Assembly: GCA_902495955.1 (NCBI GenBank)
Contig: CABUZE010000043.1
Span: 1-7,035, forward strand
Direction of reading: 5' to 3'
Length of the DNA: 7,035 bases
Source: an uncultured Collinsella sp.
GTDB taxonomy: Bacteria; Actinomycetota; Coriobacteriia; Coriobacteriales; Coriobacteriaceae
Shown here piece by piece: positions 1-6,004 of the stretch. How positions within the stretch are numbered: the first letter of the stretch is position 1; each line of letters opens with the position of its first letter. The notes below the pieces were generated by a model, which was given only the letters and a program-made list of their open reading frames with translations, ran no database searches and was not told the origin of the DNA. A program made the translations under genes and the position numbers.

Positions 1-4
1 CGAA

Positions 5-1924
5 CTACTCCAGCTCAAACGCTCCGGTATAGAGCTGGTAGTAATACCCACGCTTGGCGATCAGCTCGTCGTGGTTACCGCGCTCGATGATGCGGCCGTG
101 GTCCAGACAAATGATCGCGTCAGAGTTGCGCACGGTGGACAGACGGTGCGCGATGACAACCGTCGTGCGGCCCTCCATGAGCTTATCCATGCCTGCCTGC
201 ACGATGGCCTCGGTGCGGGTGTCGATGGAGCTCGTGGCCTCGTCCAGAATCATTGCCGGCGGATCGGCGACGGCGGCGCGCGCGATCGAGATCAACTGGC
301 GCTGGCCCTGCGACAGCTGCGCGCCGTTGCCGGTGAGCATCGTGTCGTAGCCGTCGGGCAGGCGGGTGATAAAGTCGTCCGCGCCCGCGAGCTTGGCCGC
401 CGCGATACACTCCTCGTCGGTGGCGTCCAGGTTGCCGTAGTGGATGTTATCCATCACGGTGCCGGTGAACAGGTTCACGTCCTGCAGCACGACGCCCAGC
501 GAGCGGCGCAGATCTGCCTTGCGGATCTTGTTGACGTTGATGCCGTCGTAGCGGATCTTGCCATCGGCGATGTCATAGAAACGGTTGATGAGGTTGGTGA
601 TGGTCGTCTTGCCGGCACCGGTGGCGCCGACAAACGCGACTTTCTGGCCCGGCTTGGCAAACACGGACACGCCGTGCAGCACCTCGTGGTCGGGCGTGTA
701 GCCAAAGTCGACGTTGTCCATGACCAGGTCGCCGCGCAGCGGTACGTACTCGATCTCGCCGGTTGCGCGGTGCGGATGTTTCCACGCCCACATGCCGGTG
801 TGGTGGTCGGCCTCCTCGAGCTGCCAGGTGTCGGGGTTCACCTGCGCGTTGACGAGCGTCACGTAGCCTTCGTCGGTCTCGGGCTCCTCGTCGATGAGCT
901 CAAAGATGCGGTCGGCGCCGGCGAGTCCCATGACCACGGCGTTGATCTGCTGCGAGATCTGGCCGATTTGTCCGCAGAATTGCTTGGTCATGTTGAGGAA
1001 CGGCACTACGACGGCGATTGACAGCGTCATGCCCGAGATGCTCAGGTTGGGCACGCCCAGCGCCAGGAAAATGCCGCCGGCCAGTGCGACCAGCACGTAG
1101 AGCAGGTTGCCCAGGTTCATAAGGATAGGCATGAGGATGTTGGCGTACATGTTGGCCTTCTGCGAGACCTCGAAGAGCTTTTCGTTGCGCTCGTCAAAAT
1201 CGGCCTCGGCGGCAGACTCGTGGCAGAATGCCTTGACGACCTTCTGGCCGTTCATGACTTCCTCGATATGGCCCTCGACCACGCCGAGCTCGGTCTGCTG
1301 CGCGATAAAGAAGCGCGCGGAGTTGGAGCCGAGCAGCTTGGTCATAAAGGTCATAAAGGCGACGCCGGCCACAATGACCAGGCACATCCACACGCTGTAG
1401 TACAGCATGATAAAGAACACCGTGACGATGACGATGGTCGTCATAAGCAGGTTGGGCAGCGACTGGCTGATCATCTGGCGCAGCGTGTCGATGTCGTTGG
1501 TGTAGTGGCTCATGATGTCGCCGCGCTGGTGCGTGTCGAAGTAGCGAATCGGCAGGTCCTGCATGCGGTTGAACATCTTCTCGCGCAGCTTCTCGAGCGA
1601 GCCCTGCGTGACGGTGGCCATGGCGCGGTTCCAGAACAGTGAGGACAGGATACCGACGCCGTAGATGCAGGCGAGGGTGGTCACGAGCTGCAGAATCTTG
1701 GGCTGCGCGGTCGTCCAATCGCCCGACTGCCACGATTCGCTAATAATCTGCAGAGCGCTCTGAAGGAAGGTCGCGCCGATGGAGTTGATGATGGCGCAGA
1801 GCACCACGCCGACGACGACGAGGGGCAAAAGCACGGGGTAGAAGCCAAAAAGCGTCTTGATGAGGCGCGACATGGTGCCGCCCTTGCGGTTGAGCGCGCG
1901 CTCGGCGGTCGTTGCCTTACTCAT
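5..1924 (-). CDS. ABC exporter half-transporter, catalytically competent subunit (639 aa)
   Basis: A type-I ABC exporter with the membrane domain fused to the ATPase domain, likely the partner of the gene just upstream in a heterodimeric drug or lipid efflux pump in the cytoplasmic membrane. About six hydrophobic segments are visible (near residues 31-52, 79-98, 160-178, 180-197, 268-289, 299-318). The ATPase domain has A-loop Tyr409, Walker A GATGAGKT (433-440), Q-loop Gln481, signature LSQGQ (537-541), Walker B MILDE (558-562, with catalytic Glu562) and H-loop His593. The signature is altered (Gln for the first Gly of LSGGQ), as expected of the subunit that completes a degenerate partner site. 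Residues 348-400 form a long Trp/His-rich linker before the ATPase domain. The start at 1924 is chosen because AAGGAGG lies 8 nt upstream and the ATG overlaps the previous stop (ATGAGTAA); the frame stays open to 2122, but that part only shadows the upstream gene. Met18 (1873) is a weaker alternative. The substrate cannot be read from the sequence. Confidence 0.95.
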   Translation of the reverse strand: MSKATTAERALNRKGGTMSRLIKTLFGFYPVLLPLVVVGVVLCAIINSIGATFLQSALQIISESWQSGDWTTAQPKILQLVTTLACIYGVGILSSLFWNRAMATVTQGSLEKLREKMFNRMQDLPIRYFDTHQRGDIMSHYTNDIDTLRQMISQSLPNLLMTTIVIVTVFFIMLYYSVWMCLVIVAGVAFMTFMTKLLGSNSARFFIAQQTELGVVEGHIEEVMNGQKVVKAFCHESAAEADFDERNEKLFEVSQKANMYANILMPILMNLGNLLYVLVALAGGIFLALGVPNLSISGMTLSIAVVVPFLNMTKQFCGQIGQISQQINAVVMGLAGADRIFELIDEEPETDEGYVTLVNAQVNPDTWQLEEADHHTGMWAWKHPHRATGEIEYVPLRGDLVMDNVDFGYTPDHEVLHGVSVFAKPGQKVAFVGATGAGKTTITNLINRFYDIADGKIRYDGINVNKIRKADLRRSLGVVLQDVNLFTGTVMDNIHYGNLDATDEECIAAAKLAGADDFITRLPDGYDTMLTGNGAQLSQGQRQLISIARAAVADPPAMILDEATSSIDTRTEAIVQAGMDKLMEGRTTVVIAHRLSTVRNSDAIICLDHGRIIERGNHDELIAKRGYYYQLYTGAFELE

Positions 1925-3731
1925 GTGCCTCGCCTCCTTCCTGGGTCTGAGCTTGCGTTGCGGATGCCTCGGTGTCGGCCTCGACGGCCCCTTCGCCCTC
2001 GGCAGACATCTTGTTTTGCGAGGTAAAGGTCTCGCGGTAGATCTCGCTCGTCTTAAGCAGCTCGTCATGGTTGCCGATCTGCGCGATACGGCCGCCCTCC
2101 ATGACGATGATGCGGTCTGCATCCTGCACGGAGCTAATGCGCTGGGCGATGATGAGCTTGGTCGTGTTAGGCAGATAGCTTGCCAGCCCTGCGCGAATCT
2201 TGGCGTCGGTCTTGGTGTCGACAGCGCTGGTGGAGTCGTCCAGGATCAAGATCTTGGGGCGACGCAGCAGGGCACGCGCAATGCACAGGCGCTGCTTCTG
2301 ACCGCCGGAAACATTGGAGCCGCCCTGCTCGATCCAGGTGTCGTAGCCCTTGGGGAAGCCGTCGACAAACTCGTCGGCGCAGGCCAGATGTGCCGCCTCG
2401 CGGACTTCCTCGTCGGTGGCGTTCGGGTCGCCCCAGCGCAGGTTCTCGGCAATGGTGCCGCTAAACAGCACGTTTTTCTGTAGCACCATGGCCACTTGGT
2501 GGCGCAGGGCGTCCAGGTCGTAGTCGCGCACGTCCATGCCGCCCACGCGCACGGTGCCCTCGGTGGCGTCGTACAGGCGGGCGATGAGGTTTACAAGCGT
2601 GGACTTGGCCGAGCCGGTACCGCCGATGACGCCGATGGTCTCGCCGCTCTTAATGTGCAGGTCGATATCGTCGAGCGCCTGGCGCTTCGCATGCGCGGAA
2701 TACTTAAAGCTCACGTGGTCAAAGTCGATGGAACCGTCGGCAACCTCGAGCACGGGCTCGGCGGGATCGGCGATCGTGGGCTCGGCGGCCAGCACCTCGG
2801 TAATGCGGTGCGCCGATTCGTCGGCCATGGTCACCATGACAAAGATCATCGACAGCTGCATCAGGCTCATGAGGATCTGGAAGCCATAGGTAAAGATCGA
2901 GGAGAGCTGGCCCACGTCGAACAGCGTGCCCTGGCTCGTGATGATGAGCTTGGATCCCAGGTAGATGATGACGACAAATGCGCCGTTGACGCAGATGTTC
3001 ATCATGGGGTTGTTAAAGGCCAGCAGCTTCTCGGCGCGGGTGAAGTCCATCTGGACGTCGCGTGCAGCGGTCGCGAACTTCTCTTTCTCAAAGTCTTCGC
3101 GCACATAGCTCTTGACCACGCGCATGCCGGTGACGTTTTCCTCGACGGACTCGTTAAGGGCGTCGTACTTGTGGAACACGCGCGAGAAGATGGGGCGCAC
3201 CTTAAAGATGATAAAGAACAGTCCAAAGCCCAGCAGCGGAATGATGACCAGGTAGACCATGGCAACGCTGCCGCCCATGATAAACGCCATGGTAAAGGCG
3301 AAGATCAATACCAGCGGTGCGCGCACGGCGATACGGATGATCATCATAAAGGCCTGCTGCACGTTGTTGATGTCGGTGGTCAGGCGCGTGACGAGTGAAG
3401 AGCTCGAGAACTCATCGATGTTGGCAAAGCTGAACGTCTGGATCTTGTAGAACAGGTCGTGACGCAGGTTCTTGGCGAAGCCGCAACTCGCATGGCTGCA
3501 GGTGACGCCGGCAGCGGCGCCAAAAGCAAGCGACGTAAGCGCGATGAGCACCAAAAAGCCCGCGGTGGGAAGCATCTCGGCTACGGTGGCGCCGTCTTTG
3601 ATGGCGTCGATCAGGTTGGCGGTGATAAATGGAATCAGCATCTCGCAGAGCACCTCGCCAAGCACGAGCAACGGCGTGGCAACGGTGACTTTCATATAGT
3701 CGCGGATGCTGCCCATGAGGGTTTTAATCAT
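1917..3731 (-). CDS. ABC exporter half-transporter, degenerate-site subunit (604 aa)
   Basis: Membrane-ATPase fusion of the type-I exporter family and likely partner of the downstream 639-aa subunit. Hydrophobic segments lie near residues 15-40, 56-76, 128-152, 157-177, 246-265 and 283-303. The ATPase domain shows A-loop Tyr344, Walker A GGTGSAKS (370-377, with Ala in place of the usual Gly before Lys), Q-loop Gln418, an intact VSGGQ signature (474-478), Walker B LILDD (495-499, so Asp499 replaces the catalytic Glu) and Gln530 in place of the H-loop His. Together these mark the non-hydrolysing site known from heterodimeric exporters such as TM287/288, LmrCD and BmrCD. The last 30 or so residues form an acidic, Ala/Gln/Glu-rich tail. 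The start at 3731 has GGGAGGA about 6 nt upstream and overlaps the marR stop by 8 nt (ATGATTAA), suggesting translational coupling. Substrate unknown; multidrug efflux is the usual annotation for a MarR-linked pair. Confidence 0.95.
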   Translation of the reverse strand: MIKTLMGSIRDYMKVTVATPLLVLGEVLCEMLIPFITANLIDAIKDGATVAEMLPTAGFLVLIALTSLAFGAAAGVTCSHASCGFAKNLRHDLFYKIQTFSFANIDEFSSSSLVTRLTTDINNVQQAFMMIIRIAVRAPLVLIFAFTMAFIMGGSVAMVYLVIIPLLGFGLFFIIFKVRPIFSRVFHKYDALNESVEENVTGMRVVKSYVREDFEKEKFATAARDVQMDFTRAEKLLAFNNPMMNICVNGAFVVIIYLGSKLIITSQGTLFDVGQLSSIFTYGFQILMSLMQLSMIFVMVTMADESAHRITEVLAAEPTIADPAEPVLEVADGSIDFDHVSFKYSAHAKRQALDDIDLHIKSGETIGVIGGTGSAKSTLVNLIARLYDATEGTVRVGGMDVRDYDLDALRHQVAMVLQKNVLFSGTIAENLRWGDPNATDEEVREAAHLACADEFVDGFPKGYDTWIEQGGSNVSGGQKQRLCIARALLRRPKILILDDSTSAVDTKTDAKIRAGLASYLPNTTKLIIAQRISSVQDADRIIVMEGGRIAQIGNHDELLKTSEIYRETFTSQNKMSAEGEGAVEADTEASATQAQTQEGGEAHE

Positions 3732-4227
3732 CCAGTTCCTCCCAGGTTACGCGGATTTTATCGAGCATTTCGGCGAGCTGCTCGCGCTCGTCGTGAGTGA
3801 GGGCACTAAAGGCGCGCTCTCTAAAGCGGATGCGGGCCGCCTGCTCAACGCGGGCCTTTTCCCATCCTGCTTCGGTTAGGCGGATGGTGAGCTGCCGACG
3901 GTCTTTGGGATTGCGGTTGCGCTCGATAAGGCCGCCCATTTCGAGCTTGGACAGAATCTCGGAAAGGGACCCCGGCTTGAGGTCGAAGTGCATGCCAAGT
4001 TCCTGTTGGGACAGCTCGCCGGTCGGCTGCTTGGCGAGTAGGCAGACAATAGGCGCCTTGCCAGATATGCCGCCGCGGTGAAAATGCATGTAATGGCCGC
4101 AAAACCCCAGCCCATGGAGGATTCTCTTGGCGAGATGGTCCTCCTTGGACTGAGCCTCGGGCTCGTCCGCCGGCTGTGAGGGGTCGCCGCCGGGTTCATG
4201 CGGATAGGCGAGTGGTTCAGCACACAT
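3724..4227 (-). CDS. MarR-family transcriptional regulator of the ABC exporter operon
   Basis: A 167-aa winged-helix regulator, first gene of the operon with the two ABC half-transporters. The core helix-turn-helix spans about residues 72-103 (starting LSQQEL, followed by the recognition-helix region with PGSLSEILSKLE), and the wing carries the family's DRR motif (109-111) and the LTEAG stretch. The first 28 residues are Pro/Glu/Asp-rich and probably disordered. A Cys/His-rich patch (Cys43, His45, His48, His50, then Cys62) precedes the DNA-binding domain and might sense a metal, oxidant or ligand; that is inference. AAGGAG lies 12 nt before the ATG, slightly far but with no better in-frame start. 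MarR proteins bind palindromes as dimers and release them on ligand binding; the palindrome over the -10 of its own promoter fits autorepression. The gene ends in an 8-nt overlap with the next start. Confidence 0.93.
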   Translation of the reverse strand: MCAEPLAYPHEPGGDPSQPADEPEAQSKEDHLAKRILHGLGFCGHYMHFHRGGISGKAPIVCLLAKQPTGELSQQELGMHFDLKPGSLSEILSKLEMGGLIERNRNPKDRRQLTIRLTEAGWEKARVEQAARIRFRERAFSALTHDEREQLAEMLDKIRVTWEELDD

Positions 4228-4241
4228 ATCTAAGCTTCGCT

Positions 4242-4290
4242 CCTTTCTTTAGTTAGGTAGATGAATTGTTTTGTGCCTAACTAATTTAGG
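4242..4290 (-). promoter_or_regulatory. Candidate MarR operator: palindrome over the -10 plus a second copy in the leader
   Basis: The plus-strand sequence CCTAACTAATTTAGG (4276-4290) is a near-palindrome with CCTAA/TTAGG ends and contains the promoter -10. A related element, CCTAACTAAAGAAAGG on the minus strand (4257-4242), sits in the leader over the Shine-Dalgarno region. The shared 9-mer CCTAACTAA occurs in opposite orientations (4276-4284 and its exact reverse complement 4249-4257) with 18 bp between. Two facing sites around the transcription start are what autorepression by the adjacent MarR protein would need. In RNA the same arms could pair as a 9-bp hairpin, so a leader-RNA role is not excluded. 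Binding is inferred. Confidence 0.6.
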
Positions 4291-4311
4291 AGCGCATAGA
4301 TTGATTGTCAA
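4283..4311 (-). promoter_or_regulatory. Sigma-70-type promoter of the marR-ABC operon
   Basis: On the minus strand a perfect -35 TTGACA (4306-4311) and a -10 TAAATT (4283-4288, 4 of 6 consensus) are separated by 17 bp. The predicted transcription start is near 4276, giving a leader of about 50 nt before the marR ATG at 4227. It is the only strong promoter-like pair seen upstream of the operon. The -10 is imperfect, which suits a repressible promoter. Confidence 0.75.
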
Positions 4312-4326
4312 GGTACCAAACTAGTG

Positions 4327-4354
4327 GTTACGCGGTTTTACCAAACCGCGTAAC
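4327..4354. repeat. Perfect 12-bp stem hairpin with 4-nt loop
   Basis: GTTACGCGGTTT (4327-4338) and its exact reverse complement AAACCGCGTAAC (4343-4354) flank the loop TACC. No U-run follows on either strand, and it lies upstream of the marR promoter, so it does not look like a terminator for a known gene. It is the first of three structured units packed between marR and the kinase gene. Confidence 0.8.
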
Positions 4355-4367
4355 GGCTCGACGCTGC

Positions 4368-4466
4368 AAACCCGCCAGAGCGGCAATCTGCCTTTCAACT
4401 TCGGCGGCATGACCAGAAGGTCAATGCCGCCTCGTTTCAAGGCACCTTGCTCGCTCTGGCGGGTTT
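4368..4466. repeat. 99-bp long imperfect palindrome (MITE- or REP-like, or structured RNA)
   Basis: Outer arms AAACCCGCCAGAGCG (4368-4382) and CGCTCTGGCGGGTTT (4452-4466) are perfect 15-bp inverted repeats. The pairing continues inward: GCAA/TTGC (4383-4386 with 4447-4450), GCCTT/AAGGC (4390-4394 with 4439-4443) and an inner hairpin at 4403-4431 (GGCGGCAT with ATGCCGCC, GACC with GGTC, one bulged A, loop AGAA). The unit therefore folds as one rod-like hairpin on either strand. CGCTG occurs 1 nt outside each end (4362-4366 and 4468-4472), which could be a 5-bp target duplication. A 64-codon frame crossing it on the minus strand (4515-4321) is probably not a gene. Confidence 0.75.
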
Positions 4467-4518
4467 TCGCTGACTTCGCCAAAACATCGGCGTTGCCTTG
4501 ATTCAAACTTGCCAAAAG

Positions 4519-4576
4519 GTAGTCGTTGGGGACGTTCTTGTTTGACTAGTCGTTTAAGAACGTCCCCAACGACTAC
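4519..4576. repeat. Perfect 21-bp inverted repeat around a self-complementary centre
   Basis: Arms at 4519-4539 and 4556-4576 are exact reverse complements (each contains the CGTTGGGGACG core or its complement). The 16-nt spacer holds the palindrome GACTAGTC (4544-4551), so a cruciform or very stable hairpin is possible. Only short T-runs follow on either side. It sits upstream of both flanking operons, which argues against a terminator and for a mobile repeat unit of REP or MITE type. Confidence 0.8.
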
Positions 4577-4587
4577 TTGGGGACGGA

Positions 4588-4606
4588 GGAAAAGGGATCA
4601 TTTTCC
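4588..4606. repeat. Small hairpin in a G-rich tract, possibly the tail of the adjacent repeat
   Basis: GGAAAA (4588-4593) and TTTTCC (4601-4606) flank a 7-nt loop, right after the tract TTGGGGACGG. It follows the 21-bp inverted repeat by 11 nt and may belong to the same repeat unit. A related GGGACGG string occurs at 6522-6528, near the other end of the window. Confidence 0.45.
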
Positions 4607-4669
4607 GAAACCTTTCCGCAACAATTTGCCCTTCGCACTGCTCGACTCCGCTCGCAACGTCCCCTGCGC

Positions 4670-4725
4670 TACACTTAGTTGCACTGTGGCGCCGTTGCGC
4701 CGCGCCCGAACTAAGGGGGACACTC
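4670..4725 (+). promoter_or_regulatory. Probable -10 and structured leader of the kinase operon
   Basis: TACACT (4670-4675) is a plausible -10 hexamer, but no good -35 is found at the right distance, so the promoter call is weak. The presumed leader contains CTTAGTT (4674-4680) and its reverse complement AACTAAG (4709-4715) enclosing a GGCGC/GCGCC hairpin (4688-4692 with 4697-4701, loop CGTT). The right arm touches the Shine-Dalgarno AAGGGGGA (4713-4720), so folding could limit ribosome access. The TTAGTT/AACTAA arms resemble the marR operator half-sites. Confidence 0.4.
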
Positions 4726-5550
4726 ATGAAGAACACTCAACTGCTGCTGATTAACGATATGTGTGGCTACGGCAAGGTCGCGCTTTCCGCCATGCTGCCG
4801 GTGCTGTCGCACATGGGCTACCGTATCCATAACCTGCCGACGGCGCTCGTTTCCGACACGCTCAACTACCCCAAGTTCTACATCCATGACACCACGGAGT
4901 ACGTGCGCCAGAGCCTCGCTATCTGGGAGGAGCTCGGCTTTGAGTTCGATGCCATCTCGACCGGCTTTATTGTGACCGAGGAAGAGACGCGCATCATCTC
5001 GGACTTTTGCCACCGCCGTGCGCAAAAGGGCACCAAGGTGTTCGTCGACCCCATCATGGGCGACAACGGTAAGCTCTACGCCGGCGTGCCCGAGTCCACG
5101 ATTGGCCTTATGCGGCACCTGCTGGAGTGCGCAGACTATGCGGTGCCCAACTATACCGAGGCGTGCCTGCTTGCCGATAGGCCTATCGCCGAGCAAATTA
5201 CGCCCGAAGAGGCCCGCGTCCTTGTGGACGCCGTGCGCGAGCTGGGTGCCAAGTCGGTGGTCATTACGAGCGCCGTAGTCAATGGCATGAACGCGGTTAT
5301 CGGTTACGACCATGTGGCGGGGGAGTACTTTACGATTCCCTTTGAGCTCATTCCGGTTTATTTCCCGGGCACGGGCGACACGTTCTCGGCGGTGCTCGTC
5401 GGCCGCGTTATGGCAGGTTGGAGTTTGCAGCGCGCGACGTCCGATGCCATGCGTGTGGTGGCTGAGCTTATCGAGCGCAATGCCGACCAAGAGGACAAGT
5501 CGGCTGGCCTTCCCATCGAGGCCTGCCTGGATGTGGTTGACCATGAGTAA
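4726..5550 (+). CDS. Pyridoxal/pyridoxamine kinase (PdxK/PdxY-like, ribokinase fold)
   Basis: A 274-aa cytoplasmic kinase of the ribokinase (PfkB) fold that phosphorylates pyridoxal, pyridoxamine or pyridoxine at the 5' hydroxyl using ATP, in vitamin B6 salvage. The N-terminal substrate-side motif is GYGKVALSAMLPVL (14-27). The DPIMGDNGKLY stretch (108-118) and PNYTEA (141-146) match the family's Mg-ATP and nucleotide regions, and GTGDTF (215-220) carries the presumed catalytic base Asp218 and anion hole. Length is near normal for the family. The ATG has AAGGGGGA 5 nt upstream. It is transcribed divergently from marR and overlaps the next gene by 8 nt (ATGAGTAA), so the two are probably co-translated. 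Bacterial members differ in vitamer preference; the form resembles the clostridial/actinobacterial pyridoxamine kinases. Hydroxymethylpyrimidine kinases share the fold and are a less likely alternative. Confidence 0.9.
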   Translation: MKNTQLLLINDMCGYGKVALSAMLPVLSHMGYRIHNLPTALVSDTLNYPKFYIHDTTEYVRQSLAIWEELGFEFDAISTGFIVTEEETRIISDFCHRRAQKGTKVFVDPIMGDNGKLYAGVPESTIGLMRHLLECADYAVPNYTEACLLADRPIAEQITPEEARVLVDAVRELGAKSVVITSAVVNGMNAVIGYDHVAGEYFTIPFELIPVYFPGTGDTFSAVLVGRVMAGWSLQRATSDAMRVVAELIERNADQEDKSAGLPIEACLDVVDHE

Positions 5551-5872
5551 TGCTGGCGAGGGCGGCATCAAGCCTGCGGGCGAGAACAAGCCGCTCGGCG
5601 CGCCGCGTGGCAAGCGTCCGCGTATCCGCGTGAGCTGCGTGGACCAGCTGGGTGCGTGCCGCTGCCACCATGGTCACAAGCCCGGCGACGTTTTTGACTT
5701 CGACCGAGATCGCGGCAAGATGTGCGCCATGGCCTGCCATGTGGGCTTTCCCTATATCGATATCCTGCGCTATGGCGGAACCGTGCCTGGCAACGAGCCC
5801 GGCACGGCAAAGTTCTGCTGCCCCGAAGTCGATACACTGAACGTCTGGCTCGCCGAGATCGTCGACGAGTAG
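5543..5872 (+). CDS. TIGR04076-like small Cys/His-rich protein of unknown function
   Basis: A 109-aa protein that resembles, from memory, the uncharacterised TIGR04076 family: an N-terminal CxxGxC-like region, a GHKPGDVF stretch (44-51), a central MCAMACHVGFPYIDILRYGG (60-79) and a terminal CCPE motif (92-95). Cys32, Cys39, Cys41, Cys61, Cys65, Cys92 and Cys93, with His42, His43, His45 and His66, could bind a metal or iron-sulfur centre; this is inference. The first 27 residues are a Pro/Lys/Gly-rich extension that may be disordered. No signal peptide or membrane segment is seen. The ATG overlaps the kinase stop as ATGAGTAA, with only a weak ribosome site, so translation probably depends on the kinase gene. 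A functional link to vitamin B6 is suggested only by this coupling. Confidence 0.8.
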   Translation: MSNAGEGGIKPAGENKPLGAPRGKRPRIRVSCVDQLGACRCHHGHKPGDVFDFDRDRGKMCAMACHVGFPYIDILRYGGTVPGNEPGTAKFCCPEVDTLNVWLAEIVDE

Positions 5873-5874
5873 TC

Positions 5875-5968
5875 GAGCGTGGATTTTCTCCCGTTTAGAG
5901 CGTACTTGAGCGCTCAAAGTGGGAGATTGTCCACGCTCAATTTGTATGCGGGAGATTGTCCACGCTCA
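5875..5968. repeat. Composite inverted and direct repeat between convergent genes
   Basis: GAGCGTGGA (5875-5883) pairs with TCCACGCTC (5930-5938), and TCTCCC (5887-5892) pairs with GGGAGA (5921-5926), around the perfect 12-bp palindrome TTGAGCGCTCAA (5906-5917). The right arm is then repeated directly: the 19-mer GGGAGATTGTCCACGCTCA occurs at 5921-5939 and 5950-5968, 29 nt apart. The location between two genes that end towards each other would suit a bidirectional terminator, but no convincing U-run follows. A dispersed intergenic repeat is equally likely. Confidence 0.75.
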
Positions 5969-6004
5969 TTTCGCGCCGAAGACGTGGCCCGCGACCCCGC
6001 TTGC

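Noticed and set aside
71..1021. Long plus-strand frame opposite the ABC gene
   Set aside because: The translation is His/Val/Asp-rich with no recognisable motif and mirrors a clear ABC ATPase on the other strand; typical of GC-rich coding DNA.
1925..2122. N-terminal extension of the 639-aa ABC subunit by 66 residues
   Set aside because: The added residues are Arg/Ser/Pro-rich, antisense-like in composition and lie wholly within the upstream ABC gene. A strong ribosome site points to the ATG at 1924.
4321..4515. 64-codon minus-strand frame as a small gene
   Set aside because: It reads through two hairpin repeats, has no good ribosome site and its sequence is explained by the palindromes. A repeat-derived frame seems more likely.
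4327..4576. The hairpins as terminators of flanking operons
   Set aside because: Both flanking operons are transcribed away from this region and no U-run of useful length follows any arm.
4711..5613. 300-codon minus-strand frame opposite the kinase
   Set aside because: Antisense of a gene with full kinase motifs, and no ribosome site or family resemblance.
5921..5968. The two 19-nt direct repeats as a CRISPR remnant
   Set aside because: Only two copies with a 10-nt spacer, one copy also forming a hairpin arm, and no cas gene nearby.
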